NCBI GenBank assembly: GCA_945890905.1
Contig: CAMDDI010000194.1
Location: 1-6,336, forward strand
DNA: 6,336 nucleotides
Reading direction: 5' to 3'
Source: Bacteriovorax stolpii
GTDB taxonomy: Bacteria; Bdellovibrionota; Bacteriovoracia; Bacteriovoracales; Bacteriovoracaceae
In this document: one piece after another, positions 1 through 5,628 of the stretch
Position numbering within the stretch: position 1 is the stretch's first letter
How the letters are laid out: each line of letters starts with the position of its first letter
Made by a program: the position numbers and the translations under genes
The notes under the pieces: model-generated
The model's database searches: none
The model's input: the letters and a program-made list of their open reading frames with translations, nothing else
Told to the model about the DNA's origin: nothing

Positions 1-292
1 GATTGGTCGCGCCTGTGGACTTAAAAAGCAAACCATGACTTCTCACCTCAATGAATTAGAAAAACGCGGCTACGTGAAACGGGTGCACTCTGAGCATGAT
101 AAGCGGGAGCAGCTGGTGGATCTCACAGATTACGGCCAAAAATTTAAGCTGAATTTATTGCAAGTGACTAATGATCTTGAGCGCCAGTACACATTTAAAC
201 TGGGTGAAGTGGAATTAGACCGCGTGGAGATGATGCTAGATAATCTCTACCGTGAGTTGTTAGAAAATCAAAAAAAGGGCAGTTTGATTTAG
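1..292 (+). CDS. MarR-family transcriptional regulator, C-terminal part (5' end outside window)
   Basis: The reading frame is open from base 2 to the TAG at 290-292, so the true start lies left of the window and about 96 residues are visible. They cover the recognition helix (IGRACGLKKQTMTSHLNELE), the start of the wing (KRGYVKRVHSE) and the D-x-R plus LTxxG signature (HDKREQLVDLTDYG) typical of the MarR winged helix. A long C-terminal helical segment follows that in this family forms the dimer interface. MarR proteins are dimeric DNA-binding regulators that usually recognise short palindromes and often respond to small ligands or oxidation. The visible part contains one cysteine (in GRACGL), but no redox role can be claimed from that. 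The gene converges on the flagellin gene and the two stop codons overlap (289-292). The internal ATG at 35 is inside the recognition helix and is not a plausible start. The family call is firm; the target and ligand are unknown. Confidence 0.92.
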   Translation, partial: IGRACGLKKQTMTSHLNELEKRGYVKRVHSEHDKREQLVDLTDYGQKFKLNLLQVTNDLERQYTFKLGEVELDRVEMMLDNLYRELLENQKKGSLI

Positions 293-1119
293 AAGACATC
301 AATGAGTTTGATGGTACTCTGTCCAAGATTATTTGCCTGCATCAGAACTTTAGAAGTTGTCTGCATCTTTAATTCACTCCGCATTTTTTCAGAAGTCTCG
401 TAGGCCATGTCAGAATCAATGATGCGTGAATTGGCATCTGCTTTATTAATATTACTGATGGTTAAATTACTCACTGAAGTTTGTAGTCTATTGGATGCAG
501 CTCCAGCACTTGCACGTTTGCGGGAGAGGTTATCTATCGCCTTATCAATAGCGGGTAAGTTTTTTTGGGCCAACTCGGCCGTAGTGATTCCTAATCCAAT
601 GGTTCCAAGATTGATCTCATCAGTGCCCATTTGATTGAGATCCACCGAAATTCTTGAATCTTTGTCATGATGAAGACCAATTTGAAAATCCCTGGTTCCA
701 GCTTTGCTATTTAAAAGTTTTACGCCGTTAAAATCCGTGACCTGGGCGATACGATCTAATTCTTGTCGCAGATGCATGAATTCTTGATTGAGCATTCCTC
801 GTTGAGCAGAATCAACTGTTCCAGTTGAGGCCTGAACGGAGAGCTCTCGCAGACGAGTAAGAATATTTCCAATCTCACTCATAGCACCTTCGGCTACTTG
901 CAATTCGCTCATCGCATCTGTTCCATTTCGGATAGCTTGGTCGCCAGATCTTTTATGTGAGGTGAGTTTTGAACTCATGCCAAGGGCTGCAGAATCATCA
1001 GCCGCCGAGCGAACGCGTGAACCTGAAGAGAGTCTGCCGGAAGCAGCTTCTATGGTTTTAACTTGTCCATCGAGAGCACGAAGTGCAGTCAATGAATTCA
1101 CGTTGGTGTTTATTCTCAT
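289..1119 (-). CDS. Flagellin, short form without D2/D3 domains
   Basis: This encodes the structural subunit of the flagellar filament, exported by the flagellar type III system. With the ATG at 1119-1117 the protein is 276 residues and begins MRINTNVNSLTALRAL, the usual flagellin N-terminus. The D0/D1 N-terminal region spans about residues 1-135, with RLSSGSRVRSAADDSAALGMS, ILTRLRELSVQAS and DFNGVKLLN. The centre (about 136-180) is only a short linker, so D2/D3 are absent. The C-terminal D1/D0 region follows and ends QANNLGQSTIKLIDVF. That C-terminus is somewhat divergent: the usual NILxQA-type stretch reads SELKMQTTSKVLMQAN and the protein ends in an unusual IDVF. An in-frame ATG at 1164 would add 15 residues (MSDFIIKDEARGGLH) not typical of flagellins. 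It has only a weak ribosome site and lies inside a predicted leader hairpin, whereas GGCGGA lies 6 bases before the ATG at 1119. Several flagellin paralogues may exist elsewhere in the genome. Confidence 0.96.
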   Translation of the reverse strand: MRINTNVNSLTALRALDGQVKTIEAASGRLSSGSRVRSAADDSAALGMSSKLTSHKRSGDQAIRNGTDAMSELQVAEGAMSEIGNILTRLRELSVQASTGTVDSAQRGMLNQEFMHLRQELDRIAQVTDFNGVKLLNSKAGTRDFQIGLHHDKDSRISVDLNQMGTDEINLGTIGLGITTAELAQKNLPAIDKAIDNLSRKRASAGAASNRLQTSVSNLTISNINKADANSRIIDSDMAYETSEKMRSELKMQTTSKVLMQANNLGQSTIKLIDVF

Positions 1120-1156
1120 GTGCAATCCGCCACGAGCTTCGTCCTTGATAATAAAA

Positions 1157-1175
1157 TCACTCATTCATTGAGTGA
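1157..1175. promoter_or_regulatory. Perfect 7-bp dyad at the flagellin leader (operator or 5' hairpin)
   Basis: TCACTCA (1157-1163) and TGAGTGA (1169-1175) are exact inverted repeats separated by five bases. The dyad starts about 12 bases downstream of the sigma-28-like -10 box, so it would fall near +5 to +23 of the flagellin transcript. As RNA it would form a 7-bp stem that includes part of the alternative ATG at 1164. As DNA its size and symmetry fit an operator for a dimeric regulator. No ligand or protein can be assigned from sequence. Confidence 0.5.
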
Positions 1176-1186
1176 CACCAATTAAC

Positions 1187-1212
1187 TTATCGGAGAGTAA
1201 AATATTATTTGA
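1187..1212 (-). promoter_or_regulatory. Candidate sigma-28 (FliA-type) flagellin promoter
   Basis: Reading leftward, TCCGATAA (1194-1187) matches the GCCGATAA -10 consensus of flagellar sigma-28 at seven of eight positions. The -35 half is weaker: TCAAATAA at 1212-1205, ten bases upstream, resembles TAAAGTTT only in part and the spacing is about one base short. Its place about 70 bases ahead of the flagellin start and the class of gene it precedes support the call. The predicted transcript start is near 1180. Confidence 0.5.
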
Positions 1213-1245
1213 AGGAAATTTTAGAGCGAGAAGAATGATCAGGTA

Positions 1246-1764
1246 TTATGCAGATTCACCATTTATATTAGTAAACTGGTTGCCTCTCCAGAACTTATAG
1301 CCGCCCGAGATATTGTTGCAGTTATAGAAGCCATGGCGTACTAAAAATTCACAGGCCAGAATCGAATGGGTACCATCTTCGCAGATCACAAGAATAGGAA
1401 TTGCTCTGCTTTGAATTTCTAAAAAGCGCTCCGAGAATTGAGACCAAGGAATATGCAGGGCCTCAGGGATTTTTTTCAGCGGGCGGTAATCAACTGAACT
1501 GACATCTATGAGAATAAAATTGAAATCATTACGATTATAGAGCTTCCAGGCCTTATCCGGTGAGAGATCCTGATAGCATTTGCCTTGAATGATAAATTCA
1601 TCAGAGATTTCTTCTTGGTTTTTCACTCGAAGAAGATGATTCCGCTCGATATCGATCATTTTTTCCAAATGAACCTCAAGCTCTAAGATGCGACCTTCTA
1701 GGCGAGAAATTTCACTTTCAAAATTTTGAAGCTGCTCACTTAAAGTTGTTGGGCGCTTAATCAT
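1246..1764 (-). CDS. Rhodanese-domain protein with N-terminal coiled coil
   Basis: The protein has 172 residues and no signal peptide, so it should be cytoplasmic. Residues about 7-48 are heptad-rich and charged (LQNFESEISRLEGRILELEV), predicting a coiled coil and oligomerisation. Residues about 62-165 form a single rhodanese domain: an entry helix (LSPDKAWKLY), the FILIDVSS strand with its D-V motif, ALHIPWSQF, the active loop CEDGTHS with Cys128, and the closing NISGGYKFW motif. Rhodaneses carry a persulfide on the loop cysteine and move sulfane sulfur. Here the loop has Glu/Asp and His where CRxGxRS-type enzymes have arginines, so substrate preference may differ. The ATG has AGAGG five bases upstream (1774-1770). 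The gene lies 39 bases after the DUF350-like gene and is probably the last gene of the operon. No terminator is visible before the flagellin promoter region. The physiological acceptor is unknown. Confidence 0.9.
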   Translation of the reverse strand: MIKRPTTLSEQLQNFESEISRLEGRILELEVHLEKMIDIERNHLLRVKNQEEISDEFIIQGKCYQDLSPDKAWKLYNRNDFNFILIDVSSVDYRPLKKIPEALHIPWSQFSERFLEIQSRAIPILVICEDGTHSILACEFLVRHGFYNCNNISGGYKFWRGNQFTNINGESA

Positions 1765-1803
1765 ACTTACCTCTGGATAACAGTGTATCAGAAGTATGGG
1801 GGC

Positions 1804-2706
1804 TTAAAAAAACGGGTAAATAGTACCAAACTGAATTCGATTCACGATCATTGTAGTCAGGATCGCCCCTGCAATGAAGACACTTCCTTCATAGAAGCCG
1901 TAGCCCAAGCTTTGCATATCCGCATCGATGTGGCCTTGGTGACCCCGGTCTTCTCCTAATTTGATAGGGAAAATGTACACTAGACCCTTTTTAAAGAGCG
2001 GGAAGATAAGCAGTGAAAGAATGGTTTTAAGGAGAACCTGAATACAGTAAACAGTGATGTCGTAGTGCTCTTGATCAAAACAGCTGGCAATAATAAAACC
2101 AGCACCCAGGGCAAAACCGCCATAAGAAAAACATAGGGAGAGATTTTTTTGAAGCATTAAACGGTTAAAGGAGAGCTTGCTGATGAAGATGTAGTACTTC
2201 ACCGAAAAGCCAACGATCACCAGCATGTAGAGCCAAAGGACCAGTAGGATAATGAGGGAGTTTTCCGCTTCAATCATTACCGTACGGGTAAGATAAGCAA
2301 TCACGATGGCGTGACAAAAACTAATAAAGGCGTAGCTCATATTTTTGCGTTTTAAAATTTCATCTTTGTAATCGAAATTATAGAACACGATTGATTCAAC
2401 AATAAACAGTGAAAGAAGATAGAGAACAATGGCGATGGTTCCCCAAACTGCAAAGTGAAAGATACTTAAGAAAAATCCTGAGCTTTCATTGAATGTGATC
2501 GATGAAAAAACAAGAGAGATTCCAATCAAGCGGGCAAACAAATGAAGGCTATCTGCAGGATTCTCGGCCGGATTGATGCGTTTTAAAACTTGGCGCTTAA
2601 CCGATGGATAAAAAATCACATGAGCGTAACGGTAGAGATAGAGCATGAGGCAGACAAATGCTGCCAACAAAATTCTAATAACTAAGCGATCAAAAATTTC
2701 GGCCAT
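1804..2706 (-). CDS. Eight-helix inner-membrane protein, probable tandem DUF350
   Basis: This is a 300-residue, strongly hydrophobic protein. Membrane segments can be placed near residues 8-32, 56-74, 84-110, 122-146, 150-174, 188-210, 216-240 and 266-290. Two halves look alike: each has a long helix pair, a short charged loop (YNFDYKDEILKRKNMSYAF in the first; FPIKLGEDRG followed by DADMQSLGYG in the second), then a Gly/Ala-rich helix (AFISFCHAIVIAYL and FYEGSVFIAGAILT). That pattern resembles the DUF350 (YjfL-like) family, whose unit is about four helices, here doubled. The family assignment is by eye and moderate; that it is an integral membrane protein is firm. The function of DUF350 proteins is not established. 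The start follows the stop of the exported-protein gene by 9 bases, and its ribosome site (AAGGA) overlaps that stop, indicating translational coupling. Confidence 0.88.
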   Translation of the reverse strand: MAEIFDRLVIRILLAAFVCLMLYLYRYAHVIFYPSVKRQVLKRINPAENPADSLHLFARLIGISLVFSSITFNESSGFFLSIFHFAVWGTIAIVLYLLSLFIVESIVFYNFDYKDEILKRKNMSYAFISFCHAIVIAYLTRTVMIEAENSLIILLVLWLYMLVIVGFSVKYYIFISKLSFNRLMLQKNLSLCFSYGGFALGAGFIIASCFDQEHYDITVYCIQVLLKTILSLLIFPLFKKGLVYIFPIKLGEDRGHQGHIDADMQSLGYGFYEGSVFIAGAILTTMIVNRIQFGTIYPFF

Positions 2707-2715
2707 ACATTATCC

Positions 2716-3375
2716 TTAAAAATTCTCTTTAAAATATTCAATCAAGAGTGTTTTCATATCTACTTTCTTCATCCGCTCTTCATTAAAAAAATGCGGGAAA
2801 TTTTCTTGAGTGATCTTTCCTTGTGGACCAAATTCACCCTGAACTCCAAAGAAAGGTTCATTGAGACTGGCCCGTGAGCGCAATTCTTGAAAAAACTCTT
2901 CATCCGGACGGAATTTTCCCCAACCTAAATATTTAGGGAAATTTTTGAACACTTTGTTAAAGCGCCAGCGAATTTCACCTTTTTTGTTTTCTCGCCATTC
3001 ACCGTATTCTCTGTTCCCTACATAAAGGCTACCGGGAGGCAGAGGAAGAAATTCTTCTTTCTCAGGAGACTTGCGGTAAATGGACAGACCAATAAATTTG
3101 AGATTCTTTTTTGCAAATTCTCTGCTGGTTCTGACAATAATTTCTTCAACCGTGTCGTAACCAGAAATTAGGCGATACTTTTGATAGTAGGTTTTAATCA
3201 AAAAGCCAGTGGCATGGGTGTCCACTAGAATCATGGTAGATTGATGTCCTTTCACAATTTTTGAAAAGCCTTTATTATTCTGGAGATATTGAACACCAGT
3301 CTCTGAAGGGGAGAGCGCTTTGGCGAGACCCAGGTACAAAATTGTAAGGATGGTGTAGAGAAAAAATTTATACAT
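2716..3375 (-). CDS. Exported protein of unknown function
   Basis: I do not recognise this 219-residue protein. Residues 1-20 form a classical signal peptide (short basic start, hydrophobic core, ending GLAKA before LSPSE), with cleavage predicted after Ala20. There is no lipobox cysteine, so it should be periplasmic or secreted. The mature part is basic and rich in aromatics. The segment about 106-180 is the most distinctive: PLPPGSLYVGN, then GEWRENKKGEIRWRF, then NFPKYLGWGKFRPDEEFF and PFFGVQGEFGPQG, repeated Gly/Pro/Trp-rich turns that look like a compact folded domain. The mature protein has no cysteine. The ATG is one base after the TAG of the HD gene, with CAGG six bases upstream, so translation is probably coupled. 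Lying between a cytoplasmic hydrolase and a membrane protein, it may work at the membrane with the DUF350-like protein; that is inference only. Confidence 0.85.
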   Translation of the reverse strand: MYKFFLYTILTILYLGLAKALSPSETGVQYLQNNKGFSKIVKGHQSTMILVDTHATGFLIKTYYQKYRLISGYDTVEEIIVRTSREFAKKNLKFIGLSIYRKSPEKEEFLPLPPGSLYVGNREYGEWRENKKGEIRWRFNKVFKNFPKYLGWGKFRPDEEFFQELRSRASLNEPFFGVQGEFGPQGKITQENFPHFFNEERMKKVDMKTLLIEYFKENF

Positions 3376-3376
3376 T

Positions 3377-4672
3377 CTAGGCCTGGATAATCCCTAGAAT
3401 CTTTTTCTGCTGATCCTGATTTAAGTCTTCGAAGTCACAATGGATTCTATTAACCGCGTGAGATTCACTATATTTTGAAAACAGATCAGTCGCTTCGTGA
3501 ATGTTCTTGATTGTACGATGACCTTTTGCCAATGAAGACTCTCTCATTACTTTCATAGGGTATTTCTGCTGAGGAGAACTAGCACTATAGTATTTAGATA
3601 GGCGTCCAGTTGAAGAGCATTTGATATAATCAATGTTTTCAGACTTTAAATATTTTTCGAGCTCAAACATTTGATTAAGATGTTCTGATCCGAAAGTTTC
3701 CAAAATCTTTTTAGGAATAGAATTTTTTACCACTCGCTGGGCCCAGACATTTTTAGAATTCTTTAAAGTTTTATAAAGATAAGGATCATCATGTTCGAGA
3801 TAGTCTTCAATATCAGCAGGAATTGAATACTCAAGCTTGGAAGTGTCAAAATAGCGCAAGAGCATCTGTTCTAAGCAAACTGCGCGGTAATGGAAGTACA
3901 CCATCATGAACATATGAAAGCGAGAGAGTAGGAAATCATCAAAAGTTGAAATGGCCCGCTCAGAAATTCCCAAGTAGGCTTCATTTCCTTCCACACAAAC
4001 TTTCAAATTATCAATAATCCAATCCAGATCAAATTTACCGTAACTCACTCCACAGAAATAACTGTCACGCAATAGGTAATCCATGCGGTCACAATCCATC
4101 TCTGAGGAAACAAGCTGATGCAGAAGTGGGAAATAATTTATCCCGTTCACAGTGAAATATTTAGGATTTGAAGTTTCGCCTATTACAAGTTCGGCCACTG
4201 CATCTGGATCAACGCCAAATTCTTTTGTGACTCCTTTAAAGGATTCAGTAAATGAAGAATCAGTAATAGATTTGATAGTGTAGTCTTCATGTGATGCTTG
4301 GCGGTCAGTTTTTAAATCTAGGAATTTTTTTGGTAATTTCAGTGCAGAAACCATTGGCATCACAGATTCAGTAGAATGACTTAAAGGTGCATGGCCAATA
4401 TCATGAAGCAGGCATCCTAGGCGTAGAGTTTCTTTCAATCTTAGGATATCTTTTGAGTTTTGATCTCTGAATAGATAATTAAACACCATCGTCGAGACGT
4501 GCATCACTCCGATAGAATGAAGGTAGCGAGTGTGTGTGGCACCTGGAAAAACATATTCCGAGAACCCAAGTTGTTTGATATTCCGCAATCGTTGAAAAAA
4601 CGGATGCTCCAATATCTCAATTTCCGAATCGTAGATCGGAATTGATCCGTGAACGGGGTCTCTAATCTCCAC
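3377..4672 (-). CDS. HD-domain phosphohydrolase (SAMHD1/YwfO-like, COG1078 type)
   Basis: This is a 431-residue cytoplasmic enzyme of the HD superfamily that hydrolyses phosphate esters of nucleotides. Characterised relatives include dNTP triphosphohydrolases. The N-terminus has the family opening IRDPVHGSIPIYDSE, then RLRNIKQLGFSEYVFPGATHTRYLHS split over residues 28-53. Metal ligands align as His52, His90-Asp91 (LLHDIGHAPLSH) and Asp195 (EMDCDRMDYLLRD). His94, His99, His128-Glu129, Tyr199 and Asp203 also match active-site positions known from SAMHD1. All expected catalytic residues are present, so it should be active. The C-terminal 200 residues are helical and end in a family-typical region. 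The start is GTG (4672-4670), supported by TAGGAG five bases upstream, which overlaps the glutaredoxin stop codon. The exact substrate (dNTP, dGTP or another nucleotide) cannot be read from sequence. It is the second gene of the five-gene operon. Confidence 0.95.
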   Translation of the reverse strand: MEIRDPVHGSIPIYDSEIEILEHPFFQRLRNIKQLGFSEYVFPGATHTRYLHSIGVMHVSTMVFNYLFRDQNSKDILRLKETLRLGCLLHDIGHAPLSHSTESVMPMVSALKLPKKFLDLKTDRQASHEDYTIKSITDSSFTESFKGVTKEFGVDPDAVAELVIGETSNPKYFTVNGINYFPLLHQLVSSEMDCDRMDYLLRDSYFCGVSYGKFDLDWIIDNLKVCVEGNEAYLGISERAISTFDDFLLSRFHMFMMVYFHYRAVCLEQMLLRYFDTSKLEYSIPADIEDYLEHDDPYLYKTLKNSKNVWAQRVVKNSIPKKILETFGSEHLNQMFELEKYLKSENIDYIKCSSTGRLSKYYSASSPQQKYPMKVMRESSLAKGHRTIKNIHEATDLFSKYSESHAVNRIHCDFEDLNQDQQKKILGIIQA

Positions 4673-4677
4673 TAGGT

Positions 4678-4683
4678 CTCCTA
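4678..4683 (-). promoter_or_regulatory. Ribosome binding site that fixes the GTG start of the HD gene
   Basis: TAGGAG reads leftward at 4683-4678, five bases before GTG. Its first three bases are the TAG stop of the glutaredoxin gene, so termination and re-initiation occur at the same place. Confidence 0.8.
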
Positions 4684-4932
4684 CTGCACTTCTTTGGCGT
4701 AATTATGTATCCAGTTAGCTATGTCTTTTGACTCATGCATCGGTTTTCCATCGATGAAAAGACAGGGTACTGTTCCGCGTCCGGTTTCTTTAACGAGTTG
4801 CTGTTTCTTAGATGGCTCGTCGTTTACGTCATACATTGTAACCTGACTTTCAAGACCCGTGACTCTTAAAGCGGATAAAACAATCTGGCAGTAAGGACAT
4901 TGCGGAAAATAATAAAGTTCAAGTTTTTTCAT
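4681..4932 (-). CDS. Glutaredoxin-like thiol-disulfide oxidoreductase
   Basis: This is an 83-residue single-domain thioredoxin-fold protein, the usual size for a small glutaredoxin. The opening strand LELYYFPQ leads to the CPYC active site at residues 12-15, the classical dithiol motif. Thr54-Val55-Pro56 is the conserved cis-proline loop that positions glutathione. The end (GKPMHESKDIANWIHNY) matches the glutathione-binding and final helix region, with Glu67-Ser68 in place of the common G-G/S-D pattern. Cys57 right after the cis-proline is an extra cysteine. It would reduce protein or small-molecule disulfides using glutathione. The ATG has AGAGG five bases upstream. It is the first gene of the operon, with the terminator of the H1-like gene just upstream. 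A glutathione-S-transferase-like N-terminal domain is a less likely reading because there is no C-terminal domain. Confidence 0.93.
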   Translation of the reverse strand: MKKLELYYFPQCPYCQIVLSALRVTGLESQVTMYDVNDEPSKKQQLVKETGRGTVPCLFIDGKPMHESKDIANWIHNYAKEVQ

Positions 4933-4949
4933 ATGTACCTCTTAAAAAC

Positions 4950-4977
4950 AAAAATGGCTCCGCGAGGAGCCATTTTT
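4950..4977 (-). terminator. Strong intrinsic terminator after the H1-like gene
   Basis: A perfect 12-bp inverted repeat (4950-4961 with 4966-4977) has a GC core GGCTCC/GGAGCC and a four-base loop. Read leftward it is followed by T-rich sequence (TTTTTGTTTTT), as in a Rho-independent terminator, and it starts two bases after the stop of the H1-like gene. The stem is symmetric and flanked by A and T runs, so it could also act in the opposite direction. It ends 12 bases before the Shine-Dalgarno site (AGAGG) of the glutaredoxin gene. Confidence 0.9.
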
Positions 4978-4979
4978 AG

Positions 4980-5615
4980 TTATACGTCATCGTCTTCTTC
5001 TTCATCCTCTTCATCGAGATCTTCTTCGTCCTCATCAACCGGCTTAACTTTTTTCTTTGGGCCTTTAACGTATTCAACGTCTTCGTCCTCATCCGTATCT
5101 TCTTCTTCTTCCGGTGAATCTAAACCCTCTTCATATCCCCAACCATAACCATAACTGCCTTCTTCTTCATCATCTTCGGCGTCTGCAGGCTTGGCAGCAC
5201 CTTCTTCTTCTTCATCATCAGCATCAAACTCAGCATCAAAATCATCATTTAATGTATCAGCAGTGTAGTCATCGTTGAAGGCAGCAGTAGCAGCATGAGC
5301 TGGAGTTTTGTTTCCTACCACTTGAGGAACTACAGCTTTCTTATCTTTGCCTTTTGGAGCAGCAACTTTTGCAGGAGCTGGTTTCGCTGGGGCTTTCTTG
5401 GGTGCAACTTTTTTTGGAGCCGTTTTTTTAGCAGTTGCTTTAGGTGCAACTTTTTTTGCTGGAGCTTTTTTCGCTACCACTTTTTTTACTGGAGCAGCTT
5501 TCTTTTTAGCAGGAGCTTTCTTCGCTGGAGCTTTTTTGGCCACTTTTTTAGCAGCAGGTTTCTTAGCTTTCGCTGGAACTTTTTTAGTTACTTTTTTGGT
5601 CTTTTTCGATGCCAC
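4980..5615 (-). CDS. Histone H1-like Lys/Ala/Pro-rich protein with acidic C-terminal half
   Basis: This is a 211-residue, highly biased protein, probably disordered. Residues 1-94 are built from short K-K-x-A-P-A repeats without a single Asp or Glu before residue 91, like the DNA-binding tails of eukaryotic H1 and bacterial H1-like proteins. Residues 95-113 are a neutral linker. Residues 114-182 are strongly acidic, interrupted by an aromatic patch GSYGYGWGY (153-161). A short basic island KGPKKKVK (184-191) follows, then a final Asp/Glu run to residue 210. The basic half is expected to bind nucleic acid and the acidic half may shield it or bind partners; that is inference. The start is GTG (5615-5613), with AAGGA six bases upstream and an in-frame TAA 33 bases before it, so no longer form is possible. 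A strong promoter and terminator flank it, suggesting high expression as a single-gene transcript. Confidence 0.87.
   Translation of the reverse strand: MASKKTKKVTKKVPAKAKKPAAKKVAKKAPAKKAPAKKKAAPVKKVVAKKAPAKKVAPKATAKKTAPKKVAPKKAPAKPAPAKVAAPKGKDKKAVVPQVVGNKTPAHAATAAFNDDYTADTLNDDFDAEFDADDEEEEGAAKPADAEDDEEEGSYGYGWGYEEGLDSPEEEEDTDEDEDVEYVKGPKKKVKPVDEDEEDLDEEDEEEDDDV
5334..5612 (-). repeat. Degenerate Lys/Ala/Pro-coding repeats with A7 tracts
   Basis: The basic half of the H1-like gene consists of imperfect short repeats. An exact 16-base copy, GGTGCAACTTTTTTTG on the + strand, occurs at 5401-5416 and 5443-5458. Four T7 runs (A7 on the coding strand) lie at 5409-5415, 5423-5429, 5451-5457 and 5481-5487. 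Such tracts are prone to replication or transcription slippage and to repeat-number change. Confidence 0.75.
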
Positions 5616-5628
5616 AAAAGATCCTTTT
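5616..5628 (-). promoter_or_regulatory. Ribosome binding site that fixes the GTG start of the H1-like gene
   Basis: Reading leftward, AAAAGGA (5628-5622) is a good Shine-Dalgarno sequence, six bases before GTG. No ATG exists in frame between this GTG and the upstream in-frame stop. Confidence 0.75.

Noticed and set aside
265..290. 8-bp inverted repeat AAATCAAA/TTTGATTT at the MarR/flagellin junction as a terminator
   Set aside because: The stem is almost all A-T with a ten-base loop, too weak to call a terminator, although it sits at the right place.
407..634. + strand frame inside the flagellin gene
   Set aside because: The flagellin reading is unambiguous over the same bases, and this frame shows no start signal or family resemblance.
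962..1171. + strand frame over the flagellin 5' part
   Set aside because: Antisense shadow of the conserved D1 region; no ribosome site.
1765..1803. Separate promoter for the rhodanese (TGATACACT as an extended -10)
   Set aside because: Only four of six -10 bases match and no -35 is seen; read-through from the DUF350-like gene is simpler.
4900..5148. Serine-rich frame on the + strand opposite the acidic tail
   Set aside because: GAA/GAT-rich codons read backwards give TTC/ATC/TCT-type serine runs; the opposite frame has the promoter, ribosome site, terminator and a sensible product.
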